A stretch of 64,000 bases of DNA from an uncultured Opitutaceae bacterium (GTDB lineage Bacteria > Verrucomicrobiota > Verrucomicrobiia > Opitutales > Opitutaceae). The DNA lies in contig CALFNN010000103.1 of assembly GCA_937902925.1 (NCBI GenBank), positions 310,001-374,000 of the forward strand, in the 5' to 3' direction. Below the pieces are notes generated by a model that did not search any database, was not told the origin of the DNA, and saw only the letters and a program-made list of their open reading frames with translations. The position numbers and the translations under genes are program-made. This document shows positions 26,398 to 36,247 of this stretch, piece after piece. Numbering within the stretch: the stretch's first letter is position 1; each line of letters begins with the position of its first letter.

Positions 26398-27324
26398 CTA
26401 CGCGAGGATTTTTTCCCAGCGGGCGAACTCCCGGTCGAGGCTGGCGTCGAGCGCCGCGAGCGCTTCCGCGGGAGGCGTGCGGGTCAGCCCGAGGGCGTGG
26501 AACCAGACGCGACGGGCGACCGAGGGATCGTGGTCGCGCGGCTCGACCAGGATGGTCTCGAAGTAGTCGCGGCACCAGCCGCGCGCCGCAAGCGAGGCGA
26601 ATTCGCGCCGCCAGCGTTGCGCGAGGCGGCGGGAGTTTTCCTCGTCGCGGAGCTTGCGGCCGGCGGAAGAGCTGACGTGGTGGCGGACGACACTGCGGAG
26701 CGCGACGGCGTTGACCCGGCCGGCCGCGCGGGCGCGGAAGCAGAGGTCGACGTCCTCGCCGCCGTTGACGAAGCCTTCGTCGAACCCGCCGAGATCGTGC
26801 CAGAGCGAACGTTCGAGGAGCACGCAGGCGGCGGTCACGGCGGGGACGCGGCGGACCGGGGCGAAAAGGCGGGTGAGGCGGGAAGGCGCCGTGCGGTCGT
26901 GCTCCGGCTTGCCCTTGAGGTCCATGACGATTCCGGTGTGGTCGACGGCGCCGTTCGCGGCATCGAGCTGGACATTGCCGACGAGCCCGGCGCGGCGGCG
27001 GAGCGAGCGGTGTGCGGCGAGCAGAGGTTCGAACCAGCGGGGAACGAGCACGAGGTCGTTGTTCAACAACACGAGCAGTTCCCCGTGGGCGATGGCGACG
27101 CCGCGGTTGTTGGCGGCGGCGTAGCCGAGGTTGCGCTCGTTGAGGACGGCGCGAAAAGGCGTGGCCAGGGTGCGAAGCCAGTCGCGGGTGCCATCCGTGC
27201 TGCCGTCGTCGACCAGGACGATTTCGTGCGCGAGACCGGGGGGCAGGGTGGCTTGAAGGCTCGCCACGCAGGCGCGCGTGAGGGCGAGATTGTCGAGGAG
27301 CGGGATGATGAAGCTGACCTGCAC
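26398..27324 (-). CDS. Glycosyltransferase family 2
   Basis: A 308-residue GT2 enzyme, starting from GTG at 27324 (VSFIIPLLDNLALTRACVAS). The GT-A core shows EIVLVDDGSTDGTRDWLRTL, RNLGYAAANNRGVAIAHGEL and LLVLLNNDLVLVPRWFEPL (DxD-like motif, here NND). ACVLLERSLWHDLGGFDEGF and the following GGEDVDLCFRARAAG are the rhamnosyltransferase-type acceptor motif. It is the last gene of the long - strand run, 48 bases after rfbA, and converges on the + strand GT2. Placement next to the dTDP-sugar genes makes a rhamnosyl donor plausible but unproven. Confidence 0.85.
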   Translation of the reverse strand: MQVSFIIPLLDNLALTRACVASLQATLPPGLAHEIVLVDDGSTDGTRDWLRTLATPFRAVLNERNLGYAAANNRGVAIAHGELLVLLNNDLVLVPRWFEPLLAAHRSLRRRAGLVGNVQLDAANGAVDHTGIVMDLKGKPEHDRTAPSRLTRLFAPVRRVPAVTAACVLLERSLWHDLGGFDEGFVNGGEDVDLCFRARAAGRVNAVALRSVVRHHVSSSAGRKLRDEENSRRLAQRWRREFASLAARGWCRDYFETILVEPRDHDPSVARRVWFHALGLTRTPPAEALAALDASLDREFARWEKILA

Positions 27325-27372
27325 GCGAGGCGAAGCGTGGGGCGAGGCCGCGGCGGCGGCAAGACCGGCGCC

Positions 27373-28257
27373 CTAAGGTTTTTCGTCGGCGATGCGGCGC
27401 AGATAGGCGCCATAGGAGGACTTGCCGAGCTTTGCGATGTTGGCGTCGAGCTGGGCGCGGTCGATCCAGCCCTTGCGCCAGGCGATTTCCTCGAGGCAGG
27501 CGATCTTCAGGCCCTGGCGATTCTCGATGACCCCGACAAACTGCGCGGCCTCGAGCAGCGAGTCATGGGTGCCGGTGTCGAGCCACGCGGTGCCGCGCCC
27601 GAGAGCTTCGACGTGAAGCTTGCCGGCGGCGAGGTAGAGGCGGTTGAGGTCGGTGATCTCCAGTTCGCCGCGTTGGGATGGCTTGAGGGAGCGGGCGAGG
27701 GCGACGACATCGCGATCGTAGAAATAGATGCCGGGAATGGCGTAGTTGGACTTCGGCCTGGCGGGCTTTTCCTCGAGGGAGAGAACGCGCCCGTCGGGGG
27801 CGAATTCGACGACGCCGTAGCTCGTGGGATCGGCGACGCGGTAGCCGAAGATCGTGGCGCCGGCGGGCTGGGCGTTGGCGCGCTCAAGCGACTTCACGAG
27901 TTCCTGGCCGTAAAAGAGATTGTCGCCGAGAACGAGGGCGGCGGGTTGGTCTTTCAGGAAACCGACGTCACCGGCGATGTGAAACGCCTGCGCCAGCCCG
28001 TCCGGGCTCGGCTGCTCGGCATAGGAGAGGCGCAGGCCGAAATTGGTGCCGTCGCCGAGGAGTTTCCTGAAGAGCGGAAGATCCGTGGGCGTGGAGATGA
28101 CGAGCACTTCGCGGATGCCGGCGAGCATGAGGACCGACAGCGGATAATAGATCATCGGCTTGTCGTAAACCGGCATGAGCTGCTTGCTCACCGCGATCGT
28201 GAGCGGAAACAGCCGGGTGCCGGAGCCGCCGGCGAGGATGATCCCCTTGCGATTCAT
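27373..28257 (-). CDS. rfbA: Glucose-1-phosphate thymidylyltransferase
   Basis: A 294-residue enzyme that joins glucose-1-phosphate and dTTP into dTDP-glucose, the first step to dTDP-rhamnose. The N-terminus [20 protein letters not shown] holds the nucleotide-binding GGxGTRLxPLT loop. [52 protein letters not shown] and [20 protein letters not shown] are all RmlA signatures, and the length is normal. It is seven bases after rfbB on the same strand, so the two and the reductase-epimerase upstream form a cassette. Confidence 0.96.
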   Translation of the reverse strand: MNRKGIILAGGSGTRLFPLTIAVSKQLMPVYDKPMIYYPLSVLMLAGIREVLVISTPTDLPLFRKLLGDGTNFGLRLSYAEQPSPDGLAQAFHIAGDVGFLKDQPAALVLGDNLFYGQELVKSLERANAQPAGATIFGYRVADPTSYGVVEFAPDGRVLSLEEKPARPKSNYAIPGIYFYDRDVVALARSLKPSQRGELEITDLNRLYLAAGKLHVEALGRGTAWLDTGTHDSLLEAAQFVGVIENRQGLKIACLEEIAWRKGWIDRAQLDANIAKLGKSSYGAYLRRIADEKP

Positions 28258-28264
28258 GGGGGCA

Positions 28265-29332
28265 TTACTTCGCGACGCCGAGGCGTTCGCGAGCGTATTT
28301 CTTCGCCGTGATATCGGCGGCCCAGGCGCGGTGGGTGAGATACCAGTCGACGGTTTTCTCGATGCCAGTGGCGAACGATTCCCGGGGTGACCAGCCGAGT
28401 TCGCGCTGGAGTTTCGCGCAATCGATGGCGTAGCGGCGGTCATGACCCGGACGATCGGCCACGTGACTGATCTGGCTGGCGTAGGATTTTCCGTCGGGCC
28501 GCGGCGATTTCTCATCGAGCAGCGCGCAGATGGCTTTGACGATCGCGAGATTGGGCTGCTCGTTCAGGCCGCCGATGTTGTAGGTTTCGCCCACCCTTCC
28601 GCGCTGCAGGACCAGCCAGATGGCCGCGGCGTGATCCCCGACATAGAGCCAGTCGCGGATCTGCATGCCATCGCCGTAAACCGGGAGCGGCTTGCCCTCG
28701 AGGGCGTTCAGGATCATCAGCGGGATGAGTTTTTCCGGAAAATGATACGGGCCGTAGTTGTTCGAACAGTTGGTCGTGAGCGTCGGGAAACCGTAGGTGT
28801 GCTGAAATGAGCGGACGAGGTGATCGCTGGCGGCCTTGGAGGCGGCGTAGGGCGAGTTGGGGGCGAACGGAGTCTCCTCGGTGAAGGCCGGATCGGTCGG
28901 CGCCAGCGTGCCGTAGACTTCATCGGTCGAGACGTGGAGAAAACGGAACGCACTTTTGCGCGGCTCGGAGAGCTTGCTCCAGTGGAGGCGCGCGCAGTTG
29001 AGCAGCCGGAGCGTGCCGACGACGTTGGTCTGGACGAACGGTTCCGGCGAATCGATGGAGCGGTCGACGTGCGATTCGGCGGCGAAGTTGACGACGGCAT
29101 CGATCGCATGGTCGGCGAGAAGCCGCGTGACGATCGTGATATCGCCGATGTCGCCGTGGACAAAAACGTAGCGCGGATCGCCGGCGAGATCGGCGAGGTT
29201 GGCGGGATTGCCGGCGTAGGTGAGCGCGTCGAGGTTGACGAGTTTCATCAAGCCCGAGCCGTTTTCCAGGAGGCGCTGGCGGATGAAATTCGAACCGATA
29301 AAGCCGCAACCGCCGGTGACGAGAAGGTTCAT
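28265..29332 (-). CDS. rfbB: dTDP-glucose 4,6-dehydratase
   Basis: A 355-residue extended SDR converting dTDP-glucose to dTDP-4-keto-6-deoxyglucose. It begins [19 protein letters not shown] (NAD loop). [32 protein letters not shown] with the Thr-Asp-Glu catalytic triad, and [18 protein letters not shown] with Tyr-x3-Lys are diagnostic of Rml[20 protein letters not shown] and [19 protein letters not shown] complete the match. It starts seven bases after the reductase-epimerase gene and ends seven bases before rfbA. Confidence 0.96.
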   Translation of the reverse strand: MNLLVTGGCGFIGSNFIRQRLLENGSGLMKLVNLDALTYAGNPANLADLAGDPRYVFVHGDIGDITIVTRLLADHAIDAVVNFAAESHVDRSIDSPEPFVQTNVVGTLRLLNCARLHWSKLSEPRKSAFRFLHVSTDEVYGTLAPTDPAFTEETPFAPNSPYAASKAASDHLVRSFQHTYGFPTLTTNCSNNYGPYHFPEKLIPLMILNALEGKPLPVYGDGMQIRDWLYVGDHAAAIWLVLQRGRVGETYNIGGLNEQPNLAIVKAICALLDEKSPRPDGKSYASQISHVADRPGHDRRYAIDCAKLQRELGWSPRESFATGIEKTVDWYLTHRAWAADITAKKYARERLGVAK

Positions 29333-29339
29333 GGGTTGC

Positions 29340-30215
29340 TCAGGCGGCGGCTTTTTGCCAACGGGCGAGATCGCGGGCGACGGCTTCGTGGACCTCGGTG
29401 AGCGCGATGCCGACGGAGGCAAGTTTCGACGAGTCCATGACGCAGTTGGAGCGGGGCGTCTTGGCGGCAACGTGCATGAATTCATCCTCGCTCTTAAAGA
29501 AGGAGAATTCCTTCGGGCAGACGCCGCTTTGCCGGATGAGATCGACCACCTCGTGAGTCGTCACGCGGCCGGGGTTGGTGACGTTGTAGGTGCCGAAGGG
29601 CACGCGTTTTTCCCAGCACGCGAAGGTCGCGGCGACGAATTCGTCGAGCTGGGAAATCGAGTTGGTCGCCTCGAGCAGGCGGGCGTAACGCATGAGCTTG
29701 CTGAGATAATTGCGCGAATTGTCCTCGTGGTTGAACGGGATGCGCAGCCGCCAGAGAAAGAGATTCGGCGTGCCGGCGAGGACCTCCTCGCCGAGCGCCT
29801 TCGTGCCGCTGTAGAACGAGCAATTGTTGGTGCGAAACGTGAAGTTGGGCGGGTCATCCTCGCGGAACCCGGAGCCGTCGGGGCGTTCGCCGGTGTAGAT
29901 GCAGCCGGAGGAGATGTGGCCCCAGGGCACGTGCGCGTCGGTGCACGCCTGGGCGACGATGCCGGGGAACACGGCGTTGCCGAAGAGGCAGTCGGCCTTG
30001 TGCAGCTCGCAGGCGTCGACGTTCGGCTTGCCGGTGTAGCCGGCGGCATTGATGAGGAACGTCGGCTGGTCGCGGAGGAGGGCCGCGGTGAGGACGGCAC
30101 CGTCGGTATAGTCAAATTCGCTGCGCCGCAGATTGCGAAACGGAATGCCCCTGCGCGTCAGCAGCGCCTGGTAGGCTCGACCCACGTAACCGGAACCTCC
30201 GAGCAGATAAATCAT
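29340..30215 (-). CDS. Plant NRS/ER-like 4-keto-rhamnose 3,5-epimerase/4-reductase
   Basis: A 291-residue SDR in the place normally held by rfbC and rfbD. It starts [19 protein letters not shown]. Several blocks resemble plant NRS/ER (the bifunctional epimerase-reductase of UDP-rhamnose synthesis) more than Rml[37 protein letters not shown], then DDPPNF and [39 protein letters not shown] and [15 protein letters not shown] also fit. The reductase Tyr-x3-Lys is FYSGTK. The Cys of SGCIY and the Lys of NYLSK fit the epimerase residues reported for the plant enzyme, as I recall them. It probably completes dTDP-L-rhamnose, with no RfbC gene in the window. The comparison is from memory and not aligned. 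Confidence 0.78.
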   Translation of the reverse strand: MIYLLGGSGYVGRAYQALLTRRGIPFRNLRRSEFDYTDGAVLTAALLRDQPTFLINAAGYTGKPNVDACELHKADCLFGNAVFPGIVAQACTDAHVPWGHISSGCIYTGERPDGSGFREDDPPNFTFRTNNCSFYSGTKALGEEVLAGTPNLFLWRLRIPFNHEDNSRNYLSKLMRYARLLEATNSISQLDEFVAATFACWEKRVPFGTYNVTNPGRVTTHEVVDLIRQSGVCPKEFSFFKSEDEFMHVAAKTPRSNCVMDSSKLASVGIALTEVHEAVARDLARWQKAAA

Positions 30216-30294
30216 GGAGGGTTGAAGGAAACGGGGGCCCGGGGGCGGAACAAGGCTTTTTGCGCCGGGCAGCCCGCCGGGCGAGCGCGGGGGC

Positions 30295-31047
30295 TTATTT
30301 CCGCCGGTAGTCGCCGCGGCTGAAATATTTCTCGAACCACACATACATGCAGATGAAGAAATAGCGGCTGCCCATTTCCTTGATCTTGAGCTTGGCGACG
30401 CCGTGTTTGCGGTTCTGCCACGAGATGGGCGTGACGGTCCAAGTGAAGCCGCGGACGATGGCCTTGAGCGGCAACTCGACCGTGAGATTGAAATGCGGGG
30501 CGAGGAACGGCCGGCAGCCCTCGACAACGTGCCGCCGGTAGGCCTTGAATGCGTTGGTGGTGTCGTTGAGCGGAACCGCGAAAAGGACGCGAATGAAGAG
30601 GTTGGCCAGGCGGTTCACGAACAGTTTCAGGCGGGGGTAATCGACGACCCGGCCGCCACGGACGAAGCGGCTGCCGAAGACGCACTCGGAGCCCTCGTTG
30701 AGAAGCCGCCAGTAACGCACGGCGTCGGCGGGAGCGTCGGAGGCGTCGGCCATCATGATGACGACCGCGTCGCCCCGGATGCGGCCGAAGCCGTGCACGA
30801 TCGCGCGGCCGAAACCGTTGGGGCCGGGATTCTGCACGGGGACGAGAGTCGGAATTTCCGTCTTGAGGGATTGGAGGACCGCCCAAGTCCGATCCTTGCT
30901 GCCGTCGTCGACGACGACGAATTCATGAGGAACTTCCTCGCGCAGGAACTCGGCATAGAGTGCGCGCAGCGTGGGCGGGAGCGACGCCTCCTCGTCCCGG
31001 GCGGGCATGACGACGGAAAAAAGGGCAAGCGGGGCGGCAGCAGACAT
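30295..31047 (-). CDS. Glycosyltransferase family 2 (dolichol-phosphate mannosyltransferase-like, no membrane tail)
   Basis: A 250-residue GT2 enzyme: LALFSVVMPARDEEASLPPT, EFVVVDDGSKDRTWAVLQSL, GRAIVHGFGRIRGDAVVIMM and MADASDAPADAVRYWRLLN (acidic metal site). VPLNDTTNAFKAYRRHVVEG and SWQNRKHGVAKLKIKEMGSR fit the DPM1-like acceptor region. The enzyme ends in YVWFEKYFSRGDYRRK without the two C-terminal helices seen in the gene at 25416. It would make a polyprenyl-phosphate sugar or add a monosaccharide. It lies between a sugar epimerase gene (14-base gap) and the rhamnose cassette. Confidence 0.85.
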   Translation of the reverse strand: MSAAAPLALFSVVMPARDEEASLPPTLRALYAEFLREEVPHEFVVVDDGSKDRTWAVLQSLKTEIPTLVPVQNPGPNGFGRAIVHGFGRIRGDAVVIMMADASDAPADAVRYWRLLNEGSECVFGSRFVRGGRVVDYPRLKLFVNRLANLFIRVLFAVPLNDTTNAFKAYRRHVVEGCRPFLAPHFNLTVELPLKAIVRGFTWTVTPISWQNRKHGVAKLKIKEMGSRYFFICMYVWFEKYFSRGDYRRK

Positions 31048-31061
31048 GCGCGACGGGAGAA

Positions 31062-32135
31062 TCAGAACGGCGCGGAAAGATCCAGCCAGTCGGCGTGGGC
31101 TTCGGCGTGCACGGCAATCTCCTCGAGGATGGCCGCCGGCGGGGTCTGCGGCTGCCAGCCCCAGACCCGCGAGGCCTTGGCGGAATCGAGCACCATCCAC
31201 GGCAGATCGAACGGTCGGGGGGCGGGGTCGACGCCGACGGCGTGCGGACCGAATTTTGCCGCGCACCAGTCACTGAGCTGCCGCAGCGAACGGGCCGAGC
31301 CGGCGCCGCCGGAAAAATTGGCGATCCGGTCCCCGGCCTCGATCTTGGGCGCGGTGAACTGCCGGTCGAGCAGCGACACGAGGTCGCGCGGGTGCAGGCA
31401 GTCACGCACCTGATGACCGCGTCCGCCAAACCCGATATAGCGCAGCGGACGCCGCCGGCGCCACGAGTTGATCCAATACGAGAAAATCCCCTGGTCGGCG
31501 CGTCCGAACTGGCCGGCGCCGGCGAGCACGCCGCAACGATTGATGAAGACCGGAAGGTCGAACGCCGCGCCGTATTCGAGGGCGAGGGTCTCGCTCGCGA
31601 GTTTGGTCGCCCCGTAAAGCGACACCGGCGCCTGCGTGGAAAACGTCTCCCGGATGCCCGCGGCACCCATGCCGTGGGGCAACTCGGCCGATTCGTCGGG
31701 ATGAAACGCGCCGTCTTTCGCCATGACGGGGAGCGCGGCCAGCGGCGGGATCGAGTAGACACGACTCGTGCTGAGCAGGATGAAGCCGGCGCGATGGTGC
31801 TTGCAGAATTCGAGAAGGTTGACCGTGCCGGAAAGGTTGTGCTCGACGAGCTGGCGCGAGCTCGTGCGGCCGTCGACGCCGGCGAGGACGCTCGGATTCG
31901 CGGCGGCATCGATCACCCAGTCGACGGGCGGCAGCGGGTCCAGATCGCTCGCGACACGAAGGTCGCCGTGGAAGATTTTGACGCCGAGTTTTGTCAGCGC
32001 GGCGCGGTTGGTCTCGCTGCCGGGGCGGATGAAATTGTCGAGTCCGACGACGACGCGGCCCGAGCCGGCGTCGGCCAGGGCGCGGGCGAGGGCGCTGCCG
32101 ACAAACCCGCAGACGCCGGAGATCAGGATTCGCAT
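31062..32135 (-). CDS. Extended SDR: NAD-dependent nucleotide-sugar epimerase (CDP-paratose 2-epimerase-like)
   Basis: A 357-residue extended SDR starting MRILISGVCGFVGSALARAL. GLDNFIRPGSETNRAALTKL and VIDAAANPSVLAGVDG resemble CDP-paratose/CDP-tyvelose epimerases. The catalytic residues look intact: FILLSTSRVYSIPP and PVSLYGATKLASETLALEYG with Tyr-x3-Lys. NRCGVLAGAGQFGRADQGIF and GFGGRGHQVRDCLHPRDLVS are also typical. The start at 32135 is the first with the NAD loop intact; a longer open frame adds no conserved sequence. The nucleotide and the sugar are unknown. Confidence 0.83.
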   Translation of the reverse strand: MRILISGVCGFVGSALARALADAGSGRVVVGLDNFIRPGSETNRAALTKLGVKIFHGDLRVASDLDPLPPVDWVIDAAANPSVLAGVDGRTSSRQLVEHNLSGTVNLLEFCKHHRAGFILLSTSRVYSIPPLAALPVMAKDGAFHPDESAELPHGMGAAGIRETFSTQAPVSLYGATKLASETLALEYGAAFDLPVFINRCGVLAGAGQFGRADQGIFSYWINSWRRRRPLRYIGFGGRGHQVRDCLHPRDLVSLLDRQFTAPKIEAGDRIANFSGGAGSARSLRQLSDWCAAKFGPHAVGVDPAPRPFDLPWMVLDSAKASRVWGWQPQTPPAAILEEIAVHAEAHADWLDLSAPF

Positions 32136-32226
32136 CGGGGCACGGTTGCGAATAATCCCGCGCGCGGGAAGCGCGTTTTTCGCGGGGCGTTCGCGGCGGG
32201 ACGCATCGGCGCGGGAGACGATCTGC

Positions 32227-32916
32227 TCACCGTGTGCCGGTGGCGCCGGAGGGCGGTTGGGTCGGTCGCGCGCGGTCGGCCGCCTGCTTTTGCGCCGCTT
32301 CATAAGCCTGCCGTTGCGCAAGGCCGATCTCCAGGAGATCGCTCGTCAGCAGCCGGGCATCCTCCTGCTTTTTGGCGACGTCGGCGGGAATCGGCGCGGG
32401 CAGCGGTTTGGCGCCGGGCGGCGGCGGCGACACGGTCGCGGGAGCCGGCGGAGCGGCGGGGGCAATGGAAGTTGTCGAAGCCGGCGCCGGAGCGGCCGCG
32501 AGGGACGCGGGTGCCGACGTGCCGATCGGCGGCGGGGCCGGCGCTGAAGCATTTTGGATCGCATGCTCTTTCCGCAAAACCAGCGTCTTTTCGATGCCGC
32601 CCGTCCGGATCACGATCCGGTCGCGACGGGCCTCGTAGCGGAGCACGGCGACGCCGTCGGCCTCTCCGCCGACCGGGATGAGGCGGGTTTTCCGGGTCGC
32701 CGGATCGTAGAGGCCGACGGTGGTTTTCGCGCCCGTGCCGACGACGGCGACGAACTCGAGATCCCTCGCGGAAGGACCGGCCACTGCGATCGCACCTCCG
32801 TTTGCCGGCACGAAGGGGGAACTCTGGGTCACGCCCGTTTCCGCCGTGGCACCGTTCACCGTGCGGAGCCCGACGAGGGCCAGGAGAGCGAGAACGAGTT
32901 GCCGGCCGAATCGCAT
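32227..32916 (-). CDS. Predicted exported protein, Pro/Ala-rich, unknown function
   Basis: A 229-residue protein that I do not recognise. Residues 1-22 (MRFGRQLVLALLALVGLRTV) look like a signal peptide. Residues about 35-115 form a compact, probably beta-strand-rich region (GAIAVAGPSARDLEFVAVVG, TTVGLYDPATRKTRLIPVGG, DRIVIRTGGIEKTLVLRKEH). A Pro/Ala linker follows (about 120-180), then a short charged helix (KKQEDARLLTSDLLEIGLAQ). The layout resembles a periplasmic protein that spans a wall or links components. It sits between two sugar-epimerase genes of the same strand, 65 bases after one and 91 before the other. Confidence 0.65.
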   Translation of the reverse strand: MRFGRQLVLALLALVGLRTVNGATAETGVTQSSPFVPANGGAIAVAGPSARDLEFVAVVGTGAKTTVGLYDPATRKTRLIPVGGEADGVAVLRYEARRDRIVIRTGGIEKTLVLRKEHAIQNASAPAPPPIGTSAPASLAAAPAPASTTSIAPAAPPAPATVSPPPPGAKPLPAPIPADVAKKQEDARLLTSDLLEIGLAQRQAYEAAQKQAADRARPTQPPSGATGTR

Positions 32917-32981
32917 TTCGTCCGGAGAATGAAGCCGGCGACGCGACAGGTCAAACCTGCCTTGGGCGCGGGCTGCTCGAC

Positions 32982-34043
32982 TCAGTGCTCCGCCCGATTC
33001 TGCCACGCCGCGACGATCTGGCGGATCGTTTCCTCGAGCGACTGCGTGATATTCCACCCGGGATAATGGGCGCGCATCTTCCGCAGGTCGGAATAGTAGC
33101 AGATATGGTCGCCGGCGCGGTTTTGGTCGACGTAGGCGTGAACCTGCGGTCGGCCGGAATATTTCTCGGCCAGCTTGAACGCCTCGAGGATCGAGCACGA
33201 GTTGGCCTTGCCACCGCCGAGGTTGTAAACCTCGCCCGCGCGCGGCGCGGCGACGAATGCGGCCATGAAGCGGGCCACGTCGAGGGAGTGGATGTTGTCG
33301 CGGACCTGTTTGCCCTTGTAGCCGAACACGCGGTATTCGCGGCCCTCGAGATTGCACTTCACCAGATAGCTGAGGAATCCGTGCAGCTCGACGCCGCTAT
33401 GATTCGGGCCGGTGAGACAGCCGCCGCGGAGCGCACAGGTGGGCAGGTTGAAGTAGCGGCCGTATTCCTGAACCATCACGTCGGCGGCGACCTTGGAGGC
33501 GCCGAAGAGCGAATGCTTCGACTGGTCGATGGTGAAGGTTTCCGCGATGCCGTGCTCGTAGGCGGGATCGGCGTAGTCCCAGCGGGTCTCGAGTTCGCGG
33601 AGCACGATGCGGTTGGGGGCGTCGCCGTAGACCTTGTTCGTGCTCATGTGGACGAACGGCGACTCCGGCGCAGCCTGGCGCGCGGCCTCGAGGAGATTGA
33701 GGGTGCCGACGGCGTTGGTGTCGAAATCGTCGAATGGGATCGCCCCCGCCCGATCATGCGAAGGCTGCGCCGCGGTGTGGACGATGACGGCGGGCTTCAC
33801 CTCCCGGACGAGGGCGAGCACGCCGGCGCGATCGCGGATGTCGAGTTCGTGATGGACGAAACCCGGCAGATCGCGCGCGAGCCGCTGCTGATTCCAGCGC
33901 GTATCGCCCTGCGGACCGAAAAACACGGCGCGCTGGTTGTTGTCCACGCCATGCACCGTGTAGCCGAGTTCGCGCGCGAAATAGCCGCAGACTTCGGAAC
34001 CGATGAGACCGGAGGAACCGGTGACGAGGAGAGTCTTGGACAT
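32982..34043 (-). CDS. Extended SDR: CDP-paratose 2-epimerase-like, tyrosine of active site replaced
   Basis: A 353-residue extended SDR starting [20 protein letters not shown] at 34043. [32 protein letters not shown] and [20 protein letters not shown] agree with the CDP-tyvelose/paratose 2-epimerase group. In the catalytic segment, [20 protein letters not shown] has phenylalanine where Tyr of Tyr-x3-Lys is expected. [20 protein letters not shown] and [18 protein letters not shown] complete the domain. The substitution may be normal for a subgroup of these epimerases or may signal altered chemistry. Nearby are three GT-C-like genes and a GT2 gene. Confidence 0.83.
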   Translation of the reverse strand: MSKTLLVTGSSGLIGSEVCGYFARELGYTVHGVDNNQRAVFFGPQGDTRWNQQRLARDLPGFVHHELDIRDRAGVLALVREVKPAVIVHTAAQPSHDRAGAIPFDDFDTNAVGTLNLLEAARQAAPESPFVHMSTNKVYGDAPNRIVLRELETRWDYADPAYEHGIAETFTIDQSKHSLFGASKVAADVMVQEYGRYFNLPTCALRGGCLTGPNHSGVELHGFLSYLVKCNLEGREYRVFGYKGKQVRDNIHSLDVARFMAAFVAAPRAGEVYNLGGGKANSCSILEAFKLAEKYSGRPQVHAYVDQNRAGDHICYYSDLRKMRAHYPGWNITQSLEETIRQIVAAWQNRAEH

Positions 34044-34087
34044 AAAAGGAACGCCGAAAAGAACGCCTTCGGAGGGCGGAGTCCACC

Positions 34088-36247
34088 CTAAGCTGGCGCG
34101 GCTCCGTCTCGTTCGGTTGCGACCCCGCACCAGACCAGGGCGACGAGCGCAGCCCCGGAGACGATAGTAAGTCCGAGGGCGAACGCCTGCGCGCCGACGC
34201 CCGTTGGACTCCAGATCAGCAGGAACCAGACGGCCTGCAACACGAAGAGGGCGAAGAAAAGCCAGCGGTTAAATCGCAGGGCGGACCACGCGAGCAACGC
34301 GAACCCGAGCAGTTGCGTCACCATCGTGCCCTGGTGAATCGATGCGGATTCGGGCCGGAACATCAACGCGAGCCAGGCGGCCAGCCCGAGCATGAGCCAG
34401 GCGCAGGCGCGACGCGCTTCCGGCGACGGAGTCGACCGGCGCGCCATTTGAATCAACGGAATAGGGGCGGCAAAGATCCAGAAACTGAGACTGAAAATGG
34501 TGCAGTAGAACTCATCAAACCGGATATTCGCCCGATTGGCCGGCGAAAACGGGTGCGCCAGCCGGGACCAGTTTCCGCCGAATTGCATGCGGAGGTTGCT
34601 CCATTTGTTGTGCAGGCTGCCAGCGAGGCCGGCCTGGCGGTAGCCGTCGCGGAGCGCTTCGAGGGCTCCCCGCGAGTCGATATCGATCACGCCGGCGAGG
34701 TGCCATTTGATCAATCGGTTGCCCGGGGGATCGTAGAACCGCTGGTAGGCCGTCCACGGTAGCGCCAGCACGACGAATGCGATGGCCGCCGGCCACCACG
34801 AGCGCCATGGAATGCGGTGGCGCGTGACCAGGATCAACGGAACGAGTCCGAGCAAGGAAAAGGCAACGCCACCGTGCGCCAGCCAGCCAAGAGCCGCGCA
34901 GACTCCCCCCGCGCAGAATCGCGGGACGGACGGCGTCGCTGCGGTATCGGGCCAAAACCAGAGCAGAAAGGCAGCCATGACCAGCGCCGCAGCGGCGAAC
35001 TTCGGCCAGACGAAAACGGAAAACAACAGGAAGACACCGTTGAACGTGATGGCGCAGACGAGCGCCGCGGCCTGGCGGGCGTTGGCCCCGAGATACTGCG
35101 CAAATGCCCAGACGGCGGGGACCCACAGGAGTTGAAACCAGACGCCGGCGGTTCCGGCTGCAGTGTCGGGATCGAAGCCCAGTCCGTCCGTCACGGGCCA
35201 CGTCAGCAACGTCCAACCCGCCTGCAGCGGCGGCCGGTCGCTGCTCTTCCAGTCGCCCCAGAGGTCCTTGGGCGATACTCCCTGCCACAGTCGATCGGCA
35301 AATGTGCGGGGAATCTCGTTATCGGGAGGCATGCCAGGGACGAAACGATTCGCGGCGGCGAGGGAAAATTTTGGCGGTTCGGCCAGGAGCAGCAGTCCGA
35401 GATAAAACAGGCCGATCAACGCCGCCAGATACAAGGGCAGGCAGATTTTTTTCCCCACACCAGGTGCGCGCCACAAGAGCGTGATGGCGCTGGCAATGGA
35501 CAAGGTCCAAGAAAAAATACGGCCGGCCAGCGGGTGCGCGAAATAGAGCCAGAACGCGACATAACCGAGCAGGGCGACCCCTGCCGCCGCGAGCAGGGGG
35601 ACCAGTGGCGGATTGACCCAGGGGCATTCCGACAGCCCCAGCCAGCGTGCCACGGACCAACCGAGGGCGATGAACATCACACCCTGAAGGCTGAATGCCA
35701 GGAGGATTCGCGCTGAAGGGGTCATCATCGAGACCCGCAGTGGCGCGACGAACGGAGCGCTGACGGCCAGCCAGCCTTCCTCGCCGCTCGATCCATCCAC
35801 GGCGTGCACGCGAAATGCCGCCGTGCCGGCCGGTAACGTCACGGTCCACGGCCACCAGCTGTCCGCCGGATCGGGATGGCGGAATGCAGCTGCCGTGACT
35901 TCACCGCGCGCGTCGCGAATCTCGAGCGTGAGACGGTCGCCGCCCACGCCCGGGTAACCGGCGACGAGCACGGTGACGCGGGGGCGGGGGGCGAACCAGC
36001 CGGAAACAAACTCGCCCTGATAGGCGTCGCCTCCGATATGTGAGCCGCGCGTTGCGATGCCGACCGGAACTTGCGTCGTCGACGCGTAGAAGGCGCCTTC
36101 GCGAAACGTGTCCTCATGCCAGGGGGTCGTCGCCGGATCCAGCGGCGGAATCGGCTTAACCCGCGATCGGTTGCCCAACGCGGAAACGACAGTCAGCAAT
36201 GCGACCGCGAGTCCAAGCACGAATCCGGCACTGCGGAACCTTTTCAT
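34088..36247 (-). CDS. Multi-spanning membrane protein with N-terminal beta-rich ectodomain (GT-C-like)
   Basis: A protein of about 719 residues. One helix ([17 protein letters not shown]) is followed by a beta-rich extracytoplasmic domain (about 25-175: [60 protein letters not shown]). About ten more helices follow. I start at the ATG at 36247 because it overlaps the stop of the upstream gene in an ATGA arrangement. The domain resembles that of the gene at 36244-38478, so these are diverged paralogues. [16 protein letters not shown] is a long loop between helices that could hold the active site of a GT-C enzyme. No sugar can be assigned. Confidence 0.68.
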   Translation of the reverse strand: MKRFRSAGFVLGLAVALLTVVSALGNRSRVKPIPPLDPATTPWHEDTFREGAFYASTTQVPVGIATRGSHIGGDAYQGEFVSGWFAPRPRVTVLVAGYPGVGGDRLTLEIRDARGEVTAAAFRHPDPADSWWPWTVTLPAGTAAFRVHAVDGSSGEEGWLAVSAPFVAPLRVSMMTPSARILLAFSLQGVMFIALGWSVARWLGLSECPWVNPPLVPLLAAAGVALLGYVAFWLYFAHPLAGRIFSWTLSIASAITLLWRAPGVGKKICLPLYLAALIGLFYLGLLLLAEPPKFSLAAANRFVPGMPPDNEIPRTFADRLWQGVSPKDLWGDWKSSDRPPLQAGWTLLTWPVTDGLGFDPDTAAGTAGVWFQLLWVPAVWAFAQYLGANARQAAALVCAITFNGVFLLFSVFVWPKFAAAALVMAAFLLWFWPDTAATPSVPRFCAGGVCAALGWLAHGGVAFSLLGLVPLILVTRHRIPWRSWWPAAIAFVVLALPWTAYQRFYDPPGNRLIKWHLAGVIDIDSRGALEALRDGYRQAGLAGSLHNKWSNLRMQFGGNWSRLAHPFSPANRANIRFDEFYCTIFSLSFWIFAAPIPLIQMARRSTPSPEARRACAWLMLGLAAWLALMFRPESASIHQGTMVTQLLGFALLAWSALRFNRWLFFALFVLQAVWFLLIWSPTGVGAQAFALGLTIVSGAALVALVWCGVATERDGAAPA

